NCBI RefSeq assembly: GCF_002866925.1
Contig: NZ_PKUQ01000022.1
Coordinates: forward strand, 352,402 to 416,401
From: Cohaesibacter celericrescens
GTDB lineage: Bacteria; Pseudomonadota; Alphaproteobacteria; Rhizobiales; Cohaesibacteraceae
Length of the DNA stretch: 64,000 nt
Reading direction: 5' to 3'
Shown: positions 26,426 through 35,574 of the stretch, piece by piece
Layout of the letters: each line of letters begins with the position of its first letter
Numbering within the stretch: the first letter of the stretch is position 1
Program-made: the position numbers and the translations under genes
Notes under the pieces: generated by a model
The model's input: only the letters and a program-made list of their open reading frames with translations
The model's database searches: none
Told to the model about the DNA's origin: nothing

Positions 26426-26471
26426 AAAAACAGCCGGACTGCGAGAAGTTTACTCACACCATTCCGACTGT
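26426..26471 (-). terminator. Tandem terminator-like hairpin (H1)
   Basis: A nine-pair stem (one G-U) with an inner six-pair stem, followed on the minus strand by TTTTT. It could end the YcgN transcript, 135 bp after the stop, or be the 5' hairpin of a small RNA. Confidence 0.6.
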
Positions 26472-26477
26472 ATCGAA

Positions 26478-26506
26478 TATGTACCGCAGGACCGTTCGCA
26501 GGTCAA
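26478..26506 (-). promoter_or_regulatory. Possible sigma-70 promoter of the candidate small RNA
   Basis: TTGACC (26506-26501), 17-bp spacer and TACATA (26483-26478) lie immediately before hairpin H1. The -35 is close to the alphaproteobacterial CTTGAC form and the -10 is weak. Confidence 0.35.
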
Positions 26507-26605
26507 GAAAAATAATCGTTTAAGTTGTATTTTTCTTGTTAAAATTGCAATTTATGCAAGAGTATCAACATCCTACGCGCATATAATTTGTGAAGAAGTC
26601 GGACT

Positions 26606-27136
26606 TCATTCAGCATTGAGAAGCTTGGGCACGTCATCTTCCTCGGCTCCTGGCCAAAATACGATGTGGTTTTCATAGTCTTCCACTTGCATGCCCTCTT
26701 CCGAAATCACCTTGCCTTGCACCGAAATTCCGGCTTGATGGATGGTGTTCGGATCGCCGGACACCAACGGGTGCCACCAATAGAGGTCATACCCTTCATC
26801 CAACAAACGATAAGCGCAGGTCGGAGGCAGCCATGTGAGCGATTGAACTTTGGCAACATCCAGAGGCACACAGTCGGGAATGGTCTCAAGCCGATTGTGA
26901 TAATCCTTGCAGCGGCAACTTTTATCATCGAGCAAGCTACAGGCGACGTTCGTCCAAATGATTTCGCCAGTGTCCCAGTCTTCCAGTTTGTTCAAGCAGC
27001 AGCGAGCACAGCCGTCGCAGAGGGACTCCCATTCAGAGCGGGACATTTCATCGAGACGCTTCACCTGCCAAAAAGGTTTTTCCGATTTATCATGTTCAGC
27101 ATGCGCATCGGACGGTCTGTATGTTTCACTGGTCAT
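26606..27136 (-). CDS. YcgN-family cysteine cluster protein
   Basis: The 176-residue protein matches UPF0260/Ycg[21 protein letters not shown], the cysteine cluster [14 protein letters not shown], a further [11 protein letters not shown] segment, and [14 protein letters not shown] followed by WHPLVSGD. It probably binds a metal or Fe-S cluster; function is unknown. It is divergent from the penicillin-binding protein gene and is followed by hairpin H1. Confidence 0.9.
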   Translation of the reverse strand: MTSETYRPSDAHAEHDKSEKPFWQVKRLDEMSRSEWESLCDGCARCCLNKLEDWDTGEIIWTNVACSLLDDKSCRCKDYHNRLETIPDCVPLDVAKVQSLTWLPPTCAYRLLDEGYDLYWWHPLVSGDPNTIHQAGISVQGKVISEEGMQVEDYENHIVFWPGAEEDDVPKLLNAE

Positions 27137-27345
27137 GTGTGGATCACCGATTCCCGTTCACTTTAATGGAACAAACCCGTCAACGATTTTGCCGGTGCTT
27201 GTCAAGGCGTCGACCATAGAGTAGGCCAATTTTTCTAATAAAAGAAAAGTTTGCTTAAACTTTGGCTTAGTACTTGCTTCTTGACTGGTAAGCCCTAACA
27301 AAGTCATAACAGACATTCCACATCTGGACAGAGACAGTAATCATA

Positions 27346-29586
27346 GTGCGCGATCCGTATCAAAATAGGACAAAGATCAAGTTAAAATCGAGGCTTTTGG
27401 CTTTGGATGCCTCGTTCGATACCGGTCTTTATCAACTTCGAGGCCTTTTGGCCCGAACGCTGGACACAGCCAACTCCTTCATGCGTCGCTTCACTGTGAC
27501 CGGTTGGCGATACTGGCTGGTGCAGATGCTGTCGGGTGGGCTGACGCTGACGGTCTTTGGGTCCATATTTGCTTTGTCGCTGGCTCTGTCCAACTTTGAT
27601 TTGACAGAAGGCGGTTTGCCCGAACAAGAAGATTATGCCGTCACTTTTCTTGACCGGTTTGGCAATGAAATCGGCCAACGCGGTATTTTGCAGGATGATT
27701 CCTTTGAATTGCAGGACCTGCCCGATCACTTTATCAAGGCTGTTTTGGCCACCGAAGATCGTCGTTTTTTCGAGCATTTTGGCATCGATTTTTTTGGCCT
27801 CACCCGTGCGATGATTGAAAATGCGCGTGCAGGCGGCGTGGTTCAGGGCGGATCAACGCTGACACAGCAATTGGCGAAGAATCTGTTTCTCACCAATGAA
27901 CGCACACTCAAGCGAAAAATTGACGAAGCCTTTCTATCATTGTGGCTGGAAGCGCGCTTGACCAAACGGCAGATCCTGAAACTCTATTTAGACCGCGCCT
28001 ATATGGGCGGTGGCACCTATGGTATTGCGGCAGCCGCAAAATATTATTTTGGCAAATCCGCGAAAGATATAAATTTGGCTGAAGCAGCCATGCTGGCGGG
28101 GCTTTTCAAGGCGCCAACCAACTATGCGCCGCATGTGAATCTGCCAAAGGCACGCGCCCGCGCCAAGGAAGTCCTCGTCAATATGGTGCAAGGCGGCTTT
28201 ATGACCGAAGGTCAGATTGTCGGCGCCTTACGCAATCCAGCGACACCGATTGATAAAACAGACAGCGCCATTCCTAACTATTTTCTTGATTGGGCCTTTG
28301 AAGAAGTCAAGCTTCTTGCTGGCGGCAAACATCGCGTTTTGACGGTCAAAACCTCAATTGACATGACGCTGCAAAAACAGTCAGAGCAAGCTGTTGAACG
28401 CCATTTGCGGGACTATGGCAAACAATATGGGGTGAGCGAGGCTGCTGCGGTTCTTATGGAGCCAGACGGTGCCGTCATCGCAATTGTTGGTGGACGCGAC
28501 TATGGCAAAAGCCAGTTTAACCGCGCGACAGACGCCAAACGACAGCCCGGATCTTCCTTCAAGCCCTTTGTTTATACAACCGCAATGATGAATGGCTACA
28601 CGCCAAAATCAGTGGTTCCCGATGCACCGATTACCATCGGCAATTGGTCACCCAAAAACTATGGTCGGTCCTACTCTGGCCCAGTTACGCTGACCAATGC
28701 TCTGAAACGCTCGATCAACACCATTCCCGTGCGCCTTGCCCAAGCCATCGGGCGGGACAAGATCGTCGAGACCGCCTACAAAATGGGGGTAAAAACAGAA
28801 TTGATGATAACGCGCTCTCTGCCATTGGGCGCTTCTGAAGTGACCGTAATGGACATGGCAACCGGCTATGCCGTGTTTGCATCTGGCGGCAAAAAGGCCG
28901 AAGCACACGCCGTTCTGCAGATGATAGATTCAAAGGGACGGGTGATTTTTGACCGAAAACGCGACGTCAAAGTTGAACAGGTCATTCCTGAAAAAGCAAT
29001 CGGCTACATGAATGAGATGTTGGTGACCGTTATCGAAGCTGGCACAGGCAGGCGCGCGCGATTGCCGGGCATCAAAGCAGCAGGCAAAACCGGCACGACA
29101 TCAGCCTATAAAGATGCATGGTTCTGTGGTTTCACCGGCAACTATTCTGCTGCAGTCTGGTTCGGTAATGACAATAGCACGCCCACGAGACGCCTGACAG
29201 GCGGCAACCTGCCTGCCATGACATGGCAGGCCATCATGAACTCGGCCCATCAACAAGTTGCGCTTAAACCAATGCCCTTTGTGGAAGATCCCGTTGCTTT
29301 TGCAAAGCTGCACTCGCCCAGTCAAGCCGCCGAGGGTGGACGGATCAAGGACCTGAAGGCAAACCGCGGCATTCAACGCCTGACGCCCGAAGTGGTAGTG
29401 CAACTGGACAAGCTATCTGGATTGATACGGGTGCCACAAAGCGAACCACGTGTGCAACCATTGCGCCCTTCAGTAGATCAAAACACTGGAGAGAAAAAAC
29501 CACAAATAGTCTCTGGGCTTATTCCAATGCAACGCCCAGAGAACTCGGGCCTTTTGGACATTACAAAAAACTGGCGCAACAATTAG
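27346..29586 (+). CDS. Class A penicillin-binding protein 1A (bifunctional transglycosylase/transpeptidase)
   Basis: The 746-residue protein begins with GTG and has a basic cytoplasmic tail, a membrane segment (about 58-82), then a GT51 domain with catalytic Glu137 in ATEDRRFFEHFG and GGSTLTQQLAKNL, and a transpeptidase domain with Ser403 in PGSSFKPF and a KTGTT motif near 581. It makes and crosslinks peptidoglycan in the periplasm. The gene is monocistronic and divergent from the YcgN gene. Confidence 0.93.
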   Translation: MRDPYQNRTKIKLKSRLLALDASFDTGLYQLRGLLARTLDTANSFMRRFTVTGWRYWLVQMLSGGLTLTVFGSIFALSLALSNFDLTEGGLPEQEDYAVTFLDRFGNEIGQRGILQDDSFELQDLPDHFIKAVLATEDRRFFEHFGIDFFGLTRAMIENARAGGVVQGGSTLTQQLAKNLFLTNERTLKRKIDEAFLSLWLEARLTKRQILKLYLDRAYMGGGTYGIAAAAKYYFGKSAKDINLAEAAMLAGLFKAPTNYAPHVNLPKARARAKEVLVNMVQGGFMTEGQIVGALRNPATPIDKTDSAIPNYFLDWAFEEVKLLAGGKHRVLTVKTSIDMTLQKQSEQAVERHLRDYGKQYGVSEAAAVLMEPDGAVIAIVGGRDYGKSQFNRATDAKRQPGSSFKPFVYTTAMMNGYTPKSVVPDAPITIGNWSPKNYGRSYSGPVTLTNALKRSINTIPVRLAQAIGRDKIVETAYKMGVKTELMITRSLPLGASEVTVMDMATGYAVFASGGKKAEAHAVLQMIDSKGRVIFDRKRDVKVEQVIPEKAIGYMNEMLVTVIEAGTGRRARLPGIKAAGKTGTTSAYKDAWFCGFTGNYSAAVWFGNDNSTPTRRLTGGNLPAMTWQAIMNSAHQQVALKPMPFVEDPVAFAKLHSPSQAAEGGRIKDLKANRGIQRLTPEVVVQLDKLSGLIRVPQSEPRVQPLRPSVDQNTGEKKPQIVSGLIPMQRPENSGLLDITKNWRNN

Positions 29587-29715
29587 CAGCGACAATCTCC
29601 GCTTAATGCGTCCCGTATGTGACTTATTTAACTGTAATTCGCGTCAGAAAGGCCAAAAACAACAATCTGCAATTGACCTTTAGTAAAATCCCTGTACGGA
29701 TTGTCATGGTATAGA

Positions 29716-29735
29716 TCGTTAGATGGTCGTTAGAT
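29716..29735. repeat. Direct repeat with 11-bp period before the DUF1214 gene
   Basis: TCGTTAGAT occurs at 29716-29724 and again at 29727-29735, separated by GG. An 11-bp spacing is what OmpR-family regulators often use. It lies about 85-105 bp before the DUF1214 gene. The repeat is seen; the binding is inferred. Confidence 0.4.
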
Positions 29736-29819
29736 TGCACTTTAATTCAGCATATTCAGCGGGATATTTTCATGTATCAAGCGGGTCTTACTGAAGAACA
29801 GATCCAAGGGCTATAACGC

Positions 29820-30395
29820 GTGCTCCTGTTAAGAGATATCATTCTTTTCATTGTTATCGCAGCGGGTCTGGGCATCGGCAGTGCCTATGTCGCAGTGAAT
29901 AATGCCGACCGTCTCGAATTGTTCGAAGTGGGGCCGTGGCGCGCATGGCCAAATGCCTCTGGACCGAATGCCAATCCCTATTCAAAAGCAGATCACGCAC
30001 GCAAAGGGGCGTTACCGTTCGGCTCGGGAGAAGGCTTGGCCTTTGTGGCTATTACGGACGACAACGGCACCCCCCTCGATGGTGCCTGTCAATATCGTGT
30101 GCATGGAACAGACCTACCAACGCGGCTTTGGACGCTGTCTTTGATCACCCTTAATGGCAAATTGGTCGACAATCCATCGGCGCGTTACGGCTTTCACAGT
30201 CGCAACATCGCAAGGCTTGGTGGCAGTGGCTATGAAATTGTCACGGGGCCAGAAGCGATGGGTGGTAATTGGCTCAGCAGTGAAGTCTCTTCGTCCTTTA
30301 AACTTGTTTTACGGTTGTATGAAACACCATTGACCAGTGGTGGAGGCTTTGGTGAGGTCCGCCTTCCCGAAATAGAATGGGTGAGTTGCGAATGA
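29820..30395 (+). CDS. DUF1214-domain membrane-anchored protein
   Basis: The 191-residue protein starts with GTG, has one N-terminal membrane segment (about 4-28), and a periplasmic DUF1214 domain: WTLSLITLNGKLVDN, then RYGFHSRNIARL and FKLVLRLYETPLTSGG. Its stop overlaps the next gene's ATG as ATGA. The pairing with DUF1254 is common in rhizobia; function is unknown. Confidence 0.85.
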   Translation: MLLLRDIILFIVIAAGLGIGSAYVAVNNADRLELFEVGPWRAWPNASGPNANPYSKADHARKGALPFGSGEGLAFVAITDDNGTPLDGACQYRVHGTDLPTRLWTLSLITLNGKLVDNPSARYGFHSRNIARLGGSGYEIVTGPEAMGGNWLSSEVSSSFKLVLRLYETPLTSGGGFGEVRLPEIEWVSCE

Positions 30396-30949
30396 TCCGC
30401 TTGGCTTTCATACTCGGCGCGGCACTTTTGATGGCGGTCATCATCCATATTGCGACCATTTTTGCGATTCCGTATAATTCCCAGAATGATGTCTGGCATC
30501 GTATGCTTTCACTGGGCCCTTTGCATCGCATCCATACGGTATCAGATCCCAAGGAAGCGATTGCATTGTCACAAGATCTGGACCCTGCGTTTGCCTATGG
30601 CATTTGTCGGGTGGATTTGACAGATGCGCCCATTCTGCTCAAAGGTAATTTGACAGGGGACTTTTGGAGCCTCAATTACCTAGACCGTCAGGGCCGCAGC
30701 CAGTTTAGCGTCACAAACCAGATTTCCGGACCTGTGATTAACGTCGTCTTGGCGACCAGAGGTCAGCAAAGGCTATTGTCTGAACGGCCCGATCTTATTG
30801 AGGACACAACGATCATCATCTCCGCGACAGAAAATCAGGGCTTGCTTTTGCTCCGCGCCTTTGTTGCGTCGGAGAGAAATAGAAGCGCGACAGCAGACGC
30901 GATCAGCGCCCTCTCCTGTGGACCCTTGTGGCGACAAGACACCCTATAG
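30392..30949 (+). CDS. DUF1254-domain membrane-anchored protein
   Basis: About 185 residues from the ATG at 30392, with one N-terminal membrane segment and a DUF1254-like domain (DPAFAYGICRVDLTD, GDFWSLNYLDRQGR). Coupled to the DUF1214 gene by a 4-bp overlap, so the two likely form one unit. Many other bacteria carry both domains in one polypeptide. Confidence 0.85.
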   Translation: MIRLAFILGAALLMAVIIHIATIFAIPYNSQNDVWHRMLSLGPLHRIHTVSDPKEAIALSQDLDPAFAYGICRVDLTDAPILLKGNLTGDFWSLNYLDRQGRSQFSVTNQISGPVINVVLATRGQQRLLSERPDLIEDTTIIISATENQGLLLLRAFVASERNRSATADAISALSCGPLWRQDTL

Positions 30950-31024
30950 AATCTGCACCAACAGACAATCAAGAGCGATGAACTGCAGATTGGGCGGCAT
31001 TGGCAAGGGTATCAATCGGCAGGC

Positions 31025-31942
31025 TTATTTTACAAGATTGGGGTCTTCCTTGGCCCATTGCCGCCGTGTGTAGCGGGACCGTTTGACATCGCCCTCTGTG
31101 TCATCTGTACGAGCATCGCCAAGAGTTCCATTCTGCGCTTCGAATTCGCGAGAAAGCTCTTTCAGCGCCCTGTTGGCTTCTAGCACCTTGGGCGAAGGCG
31201 TTTCGATCTCAAGACGTTTTATGGCGTAAGCATAAGCACGCATGCGGAACTGTACCGCACGCCAAACCCAGCCAATAAAACGTCGATTTTCATCGACGCG
31301 CGCATAGGCATCCTTCATTTGTCTTGGATCCATATCGGCCAAGCGCCCTAGAGCAGCCATGCGCTCGGCATCCATAGTAACCACGCGTTCTGCCGTTGGA
31401 ATGAATGCAGCGAAGGCTTCCCGATCCTCATTTATGTCTGTTGTCACTCGGTCGTATCGTACATGGTGGGAGGCGTAACGAGAGGCCCTTAAGGCGCGAT
31501 AGTAGTATTTGGGTTCAAATGCGGTATCGATGACAGGCGTCAGGCGCGTTCGTTGAGTTTCCGTTAAAACATGCAATCCAACATTGCGAATAGACGGAAA
31601 AAACTCCCAAAGGTCAGATGAAATCCAATCCTGAGCGTGAGGCGGCCTGATCAAAACCCATGCCTTGTTGCGCATGGTGGTTTCTTCATCTGTTACATTG
31701 AAGTTGGAATATAGTTCGCCATTGAGTTTTGATCGGACTTCCCCGCCAAATTCGAACAAAGAACTTGTTGTACTGCCCCGTTCAGGACGTCCCAAATCCC
31801 CATCCATGGATGTGCAAGAGGCAAGCAACACGAGGGCGAGCCCAAAGGGAACCAGAGGCCACGCAAAGGGTCGCTTCAAAGGGTTCTGTAAAATCGGACA
31901 TTGTTTGTTACTTTCCAATGGCCTGACGGTCCTATCTTGCAT
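31025..31942 (-). CDS. Lipoprotein of unknown function
   Basis: The C-terminal domain is hydrophilic and helical (RRFIGWVWRAVQFRMRAYAY, ANRALKELSREFEA), preceded by a signal with lipobox LLASC, so it should be an anchored lipoprotein. The start is uncertain: the ATG at 31942 gives 305 residues with a long n-region, and a TTG nearer the hydrophobic core is possible. The frame is open up to 32071. It resembles a rhizobial conserved protein family of unknown role. Confidence 0.7.
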   Translation of the reverse strand: MQDRTVRPLESNKQCPILQNPLKRPFAWPLVPFGLALVLLASCTSMDGDLGRPERGSTTSSLFEFGGEVRSKLNGELYSNFNVTDEETTMRNKAWVLIRPPHAQDWISSDLWEFFPSIRNVGLHVLTETQRTRLTPVIDTAFEPKYYYRALRASRYASHHVRYDRVTTDINEDREAFAAFIPTAERVVTMDAERMAALGRLADMDPRQMKDAYARVDENRRFIGWVWRAVQFRMRAYAYAIKRLEIETPSPKVLEANRALKELSREFEAQNGTLGDARTDDTEGDVKRSRYTRRQWAKEDPNLVK

Positions 31943-32117
31943 GTGCGGAGTTGATCCCCAGGGGGCAACGCGATAAACATTTGGTATCTTATTTCGAATC
32001 AAACAAGTGCGATTGTTCCGCAGTTGGCTGCAGAAGCCAAGCAAGTTTGTCTGATGGCTGTTGTTCTGCAAAAAATTGACATGGAGCTGGTGGATAATGC
32101 ACCCCTCGCCTTTATGG

Positions 32118-32132
32118 TTAACAACTAATTAA
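32118..32132. promoter_or_regulatory. Full CtrA box upstream of the DUF2336-like gene
   Basis: TTAA-CAACTAA-TTAA is a perfect TTAA-N7-TTAA site. The overlapping ATGGTTAA (32114-32121) is the reverse complement of the extended half-site TTAACCAT. It ends 58 bp before the start of the DUF2336-like gene, a usual position for activation. Confidence 0.65.
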
Positions 32133-32189
32133 AGTTTGCAGACGAGGATAGCCAGACAAACTCTGCCTGGCGGTAGATTATCAGGGTAA

Positions 32190-35171
32190 ATGCAAGTGGA
32201 TGCCAAGGCCAATTCATCATTCCACGACAAGATCCAAGAAGGCATCCAAGTGCAGATAGCCCCAACAACGTCAATGCTCGTCGAGGTGACAGAAAATTAT
32301 CTGGCGTCTCAACAGTTCAATCAACACGCTCAGAAGCGTTTTTCGACGCTCTTTCGTAGCCATCATTCAGCGGCCGATCTTGAGGATCGCATTGCGGCTG
32401 CGCACCTTCTGGCTCGTGCAAAGGGTGCTCCGCTTGATGTGTTGATATTGCTATGTTGTGATAACCCCATGGTTTCGTCGCCAATTCTAAAACAGTCTGC
32501 AGTGCTGACATGTTCGGAATTGACGACACAGATTTTGCAAGGAACACTGGCTGATCGGCAAGCGATTGCCCAACGGACAGATCTCACACCGGTTTTGATT
32601 TCCCATTTGTTGTCTTTTGGCGAAAAACTGGTGGCACAGACTCTGCTTGGCAATAGGGAAACCTTGCCCGGCATTTCAGAAAATCTACTTGGTCGCATGA
32701 CGCGACTCAGCGAAGCTGATCAAGAGAGAACGGGGCTGAATGTGATGACGCAAGACAAAGGCAAGCTAGACGCATTGGTTTCTTCCATGGAACAAGGCTG
32801 GTATGAGCATTACCAACCTGAAGCGAAGGCTGTTGCAACAGCGGAACAGAAAGTCATCGCGACCGCTAACCCAGCCGTTGAACCTGCCTCTCATGACACT
32901 GCCCCCGTTGCCGATGCCCATCAGGATTTTCTGGATTCTGAAGACATTGCGTTACTGGAAAAGCTCGGTGGAGCTGACTGGGAACAGCTAGATGATGAAG
33001 CCATAGAAGCATTGGCCAGTTCCTTGGCAATAGAAGCCATCTCAGACGCTCAGGACAATGAGCGCCGCTTCGCTTTCACCATTGGTGCCAATGACGCCGA
33101 CAATGCACGCATTCCGCCACTGGAAGTGCTTGACGAGCATACGCGCCCCGCGACGATATCCTTTGTTGGACAAGACCGAAGCGCCGATGACGATTTGGCA
33201 GCCACGGTTGACGCTAAGACAGGTGCAGTCCCAGAGGCTCAAGCCCACGAACTGACTGCCACCGTGTTGGAGCCCACAAATGATGCGTTGCCAGCTGCAC
33301 ATGTTGGAGCCGGCAAAATAGACGCTCTTGATGATGCCTTAGTACAATCACAAGATGCCCTAGTACAGACCGCGCTTAATCGTCCGCTGGATCAACAAGA
33401 AGCTGCGGTGCTTTCTGAAAAGTTACAGACAAATCCCAAGTCAGAGCCGACACCCTCTCAGTCCGCGACCAAGCCCGTAGACTCTGATAAAGACAAAACA
33501 GAAGACAGAAAACCTCAGATCAAGCTGACCATTCGCAAACGCACCAGCGACGTGGTGAATAAAGAAAAAACATCGGTCACGGACGCTTTGCCAAGCATTG
33601 AGCTTTGTTCGGCAACAGAAGACGACTGGCACAAAGCCTTGGATCGTTTGAACCGAGATTTTGATCCGCTTAGCGCTGAGCGCGCAACCACGGGCTTCAC
33701 CGAAGCAAGTCAGGTGGCAGCAGCCAAACCATCAGCAACCGTTAGCGTCCAATCCCTTCCTGCCCAGACCAATTCTGTCGCAATGCCTACCGCCAAGGTT
33801 TTATCGTCCGAAACCACGCTGACCGAACCACGCACTGCGCCCTCACCTGCAAGCGACACCCTTGTTGCTGCCGTTGTTGAGCCACCCAAAAAGTCTATTC
33901 AGCTGGAAGTCACCCCCGTTGTTGATGTGACACAGATAGATAAGGCTCCAGTCAAAACTGAGGTCGAAAGTCAGTCCGTCAAACAGGGAACACACGCCCA
34001 AGACCACGCCACAGCGGGCTTCATGCCAGACATGGTGTCGTTTGAGGGGCTGGATTTGGTAGAGGCTGTGCCCGATCTACCGTCCGCAACAGAATTGTTG
34101 ATGAAACAACAGAAAAGCGCGGCCCCCTTTGTCGAAATGGTCGAACCTGTTGAATTGGCCTATATCGAAAATGGCAAAATGGTCTCTATCGATGAGATGC
34201 AGTTCGCACCCATGCAGGTGGTGGTCGAACAACTTGCAGCAGAACGTGAGACCAAACGGGAACATCAAACAGCACCGCAGCACATCTCGGCCGATATAGC
34301 AGACGTCGATGCTATGTATAAGGCCGAGTTCGGATCTGACAACCAGACGAATAAAATGGCGGATGACATGACAGATCTGCCAGCACTGTCCGGACATCGT
34401 GTGGTGGATGTTGAAGAGTTTGCCGAACTCAAAGCGGCGGCGAATATTGATCAAAGCAAACTGACACCAGAAAATGCAGCCGGGCTTGCCCCAATGCCGC
34501 CAGCAACACATGCCGCTCCCGCCGGCTGGCATGGCCCCAATAGTTTGCTTGAAACAGCAAATGCATCAGGGCGTGTGACGGGCGTTGCTGATCAATTCTA
34601 TCAGTATGACGAGGCAACACGACTGGAGCTACTACAGAGTATTTTGGCTGACACATTGGCAACGATGTCGCATCAGAATGACGATACCAAACACAGAGTT
34701 ATGCTTGAAGAAACCATTGCTCAACAGTTGGTTATGGCCCGATTTGGCAACGACCGCATTCATGTTGCAGACATGATGCACGAGATCTCCGGGCATCGGC
34801 GGCTAGACATGACCCGACTGTTGCAGGACAGCGGTGGAGAAGCTCTGGTGGTGTATCTTTATTATATCGGACTGGACGAGAGCAACACTTTGTCAATTTT
34901 GCTGCACGGCCCTGATGCGGTGTCACACAGCTATGCCAAGATTGAACAATTGATGACTCTTTATAATCAACTCTATCCGACTGCTGCGGCTAAAATCGTT
35001 GAACAATTGTTTGGTGCAGGACGCTTGGTTAAAGCAACGCATATCCCTATCCATGATGATGGAGCGGGGCAATTGTCGCCTCGTTTGCGCGGTGTGGACC
35101 GTTCAGACTTTAACAGCAAGGCCAATACCGCCGCACCAGAGTTTGGTCGCCGCACATCGATGCACGACTAA
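32190..35171 (+). CDS. Large DUF2336-like protein with a disordered centre
   Basis: The 993-residue protein has a helical repeat-like N-terminal domain (about 30-190; LEDRIAAAHLLARAKGAPLD, LLSFGEKLVAQTLLG) as in DUF2336 proteins. A long acidic and Ala/Pro/Thr-rich central part (about 210-760) looks disordered. A second helical domain is C-terminal (about 800-960; RLELLQSILADTLATMSHQN, LQDSGGEALVVYLYYIGLD). No signal or membrane segment is clear. Function is unknown; a perfect CtrA box upstream suggests cell-cycle control. Confidence 0.8.
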   Translation: MQVDAKANSSFHDKIQEGIQVQIAPTTSMLVEVTENYLASQQFNQHAQKRFSTLFRSHHSAADLEDRIAAAHLLARAKGAPLDVLILLCCDNPMVSSPILKQSAVLTCSELTTQILQGTLADRQAIAQRTDLTPVLISHLLSFGEKLVAQTLLGNRETLPGISENLLGRMTRLSEADQERTGLNVMTQDKGKLDALVSSMEQGWYEHYQPEAKAVATAEQKVIATANPAVEPASHDTAPVADAHQDFLDSEDIALLEKLGGADWEQLDDEAIEALASSLAIEAISDAQDNERRFAFTIGANDADNARIPPLEVLDEHTRPATISFVGQDRSADDDLAATVDAKTGAVPEAQAHELTATVLEPTNDALPAAHVGAGKIDALDDALVQSQDALVQTALNRPLDQQEAAVLSEKLQTNPKSEPTPSQSATKPVDSDKDKTEDRKPQIKLTIRKRTSDVVNKEKTSVTDALPSIELCSATEDDWHKALDRLNRDFDPLSAERATTGFTEASQVAAAKPSATVSVQSLPAQTNSVAMPTAKVLSSETTLTEPRTAPSPASDTLVAAVVEPPKKSIQLEVTPVVDVTQIDKAPVKTEVESQSVKQGTHAQDHATAGFMPDMVSFEGLDLVEAVPDLPSATELLMKQQKSAAPFVEMVEPVELAYIENGKMVSIDEMQFAPMQVVVEQLAAERETKREHQTAPQHISADIADVDAMYKAEFGSDNQTNKMADDMTDLPALSGHRVVDVEEFAELKAAANIDQSKLTPENAAGLAPMPPATHAAPAGWHGPNSLLETANASGRVTGVADQFYQYDEATRLELLQSILADTLATMSHQNDDTKHRVMLEETIAQQLVMARFGNDRIHVADMMHEISGHRRLDMTRLLQDSGGEALVVYLYYIGLDESNTLSILLHGPDAVSHSYAKIEQLMTLYNQLYPTAAAKIVEQLFGAGRLVKATHIPIHDDGAGQLSPRLRGVDRSDFNSKANTAAPEFGRRTSMHD

Positions 35172-35199
35172 TCAACCGGATTTTTTTTAAAAAAACGAG

Positions 35200-35547
35200 C
35201 TATTCTTCGATCACTTGAAGATCGTGAGAGCCGTCAGCGCATTCGGTATCGACAACCCAGAAATCCGCGTCAAATTTTTCTTCTGCCTCCAGTTTATCCA
35301 TGATGTCAAAGGTGGAGACACCTCGCAAACTGATACAAAAGAGCCGATCCCCATTTTCAACATTGTCTTGCGTGTAAGAGAATTGGCTCGCTGGTTGGTA
35401 GAGATCGTGCGTGCCGTCCAGTCTGTCAACACGCACATAGATAGCGCCTGCTTCACGTGCACCTCGACGCATCAGTGCCGAAGGCTTGTTTTTGCCATTT
35501 CTCGCACGCAAATAGGCCGATACCCAGATTTCTGATGTTAAACGCAT
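35200..35547 (-). CDS. DUF1491 family protein
   Basis: The 115-residue protein fits DUF1491: MRLTSEIWVSAYLRARNG, GAREAGAIYVRVDRLDG, and FDADFWVVDTECADG near the end. Family function is unknown. It is convergent with the DUF2336-like gene and lies downstream of the peptidoglycan-binding gene on the same strand, probably as one operon. Confidence 0.92.
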   Translation of the reverse strand: MRLTSEIWVSAYLRARNGKNKPSALMRRGAREAGAIYVRVDRLDGTHDLYQPASQFSYTQDNVENGDRLFCISLRGVSTFDIMDKLEAEEKFDADFWVVDTECADGSHDLQVIEE

Positions 35548-35574
35548 TGGGGTCCTTGATTGTTCCGGTATGGT

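Larger units (their letters stand above)
26359..26471 (-). ncRNA. Candidate small RNA, about 113 nt, upstream of the GTA operon
   Basis: A promoter-like TTGACC-N17-TACATA pair (26506-26478) predicts a start near 26471. The transcript would open with a long hairpin (ACAGTCGGA pairing with TCCGGCTGT, inner TGTGAG/CTCGCA), followed by TTTTT, an unpaired stretch and the H2 hairpin with seven T. This layout is that of many alphaproteobacterial trans-acting RNAs. No coding frame is convincing. No known RNA family is recognised, and the hairpins may only be tandem terminators of the upstream gene. Confidence 0.4.

Noticed and set aside
26387-26605. tRNA gene upstream of the GTA operon as a possible insertion site
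   Set aside because: A TCGGTTCGCCGA segment resembles a T-arm, but no acceptor, D-arm or anticodon pairing fits; it is better read as a terminator hairpin.
29772-29816. 14-codon leader-like ORF before the DUF1214 gene
   Set aside because: There is no attenuator structure or amino-acid codon run to suggest a regulatory leader.
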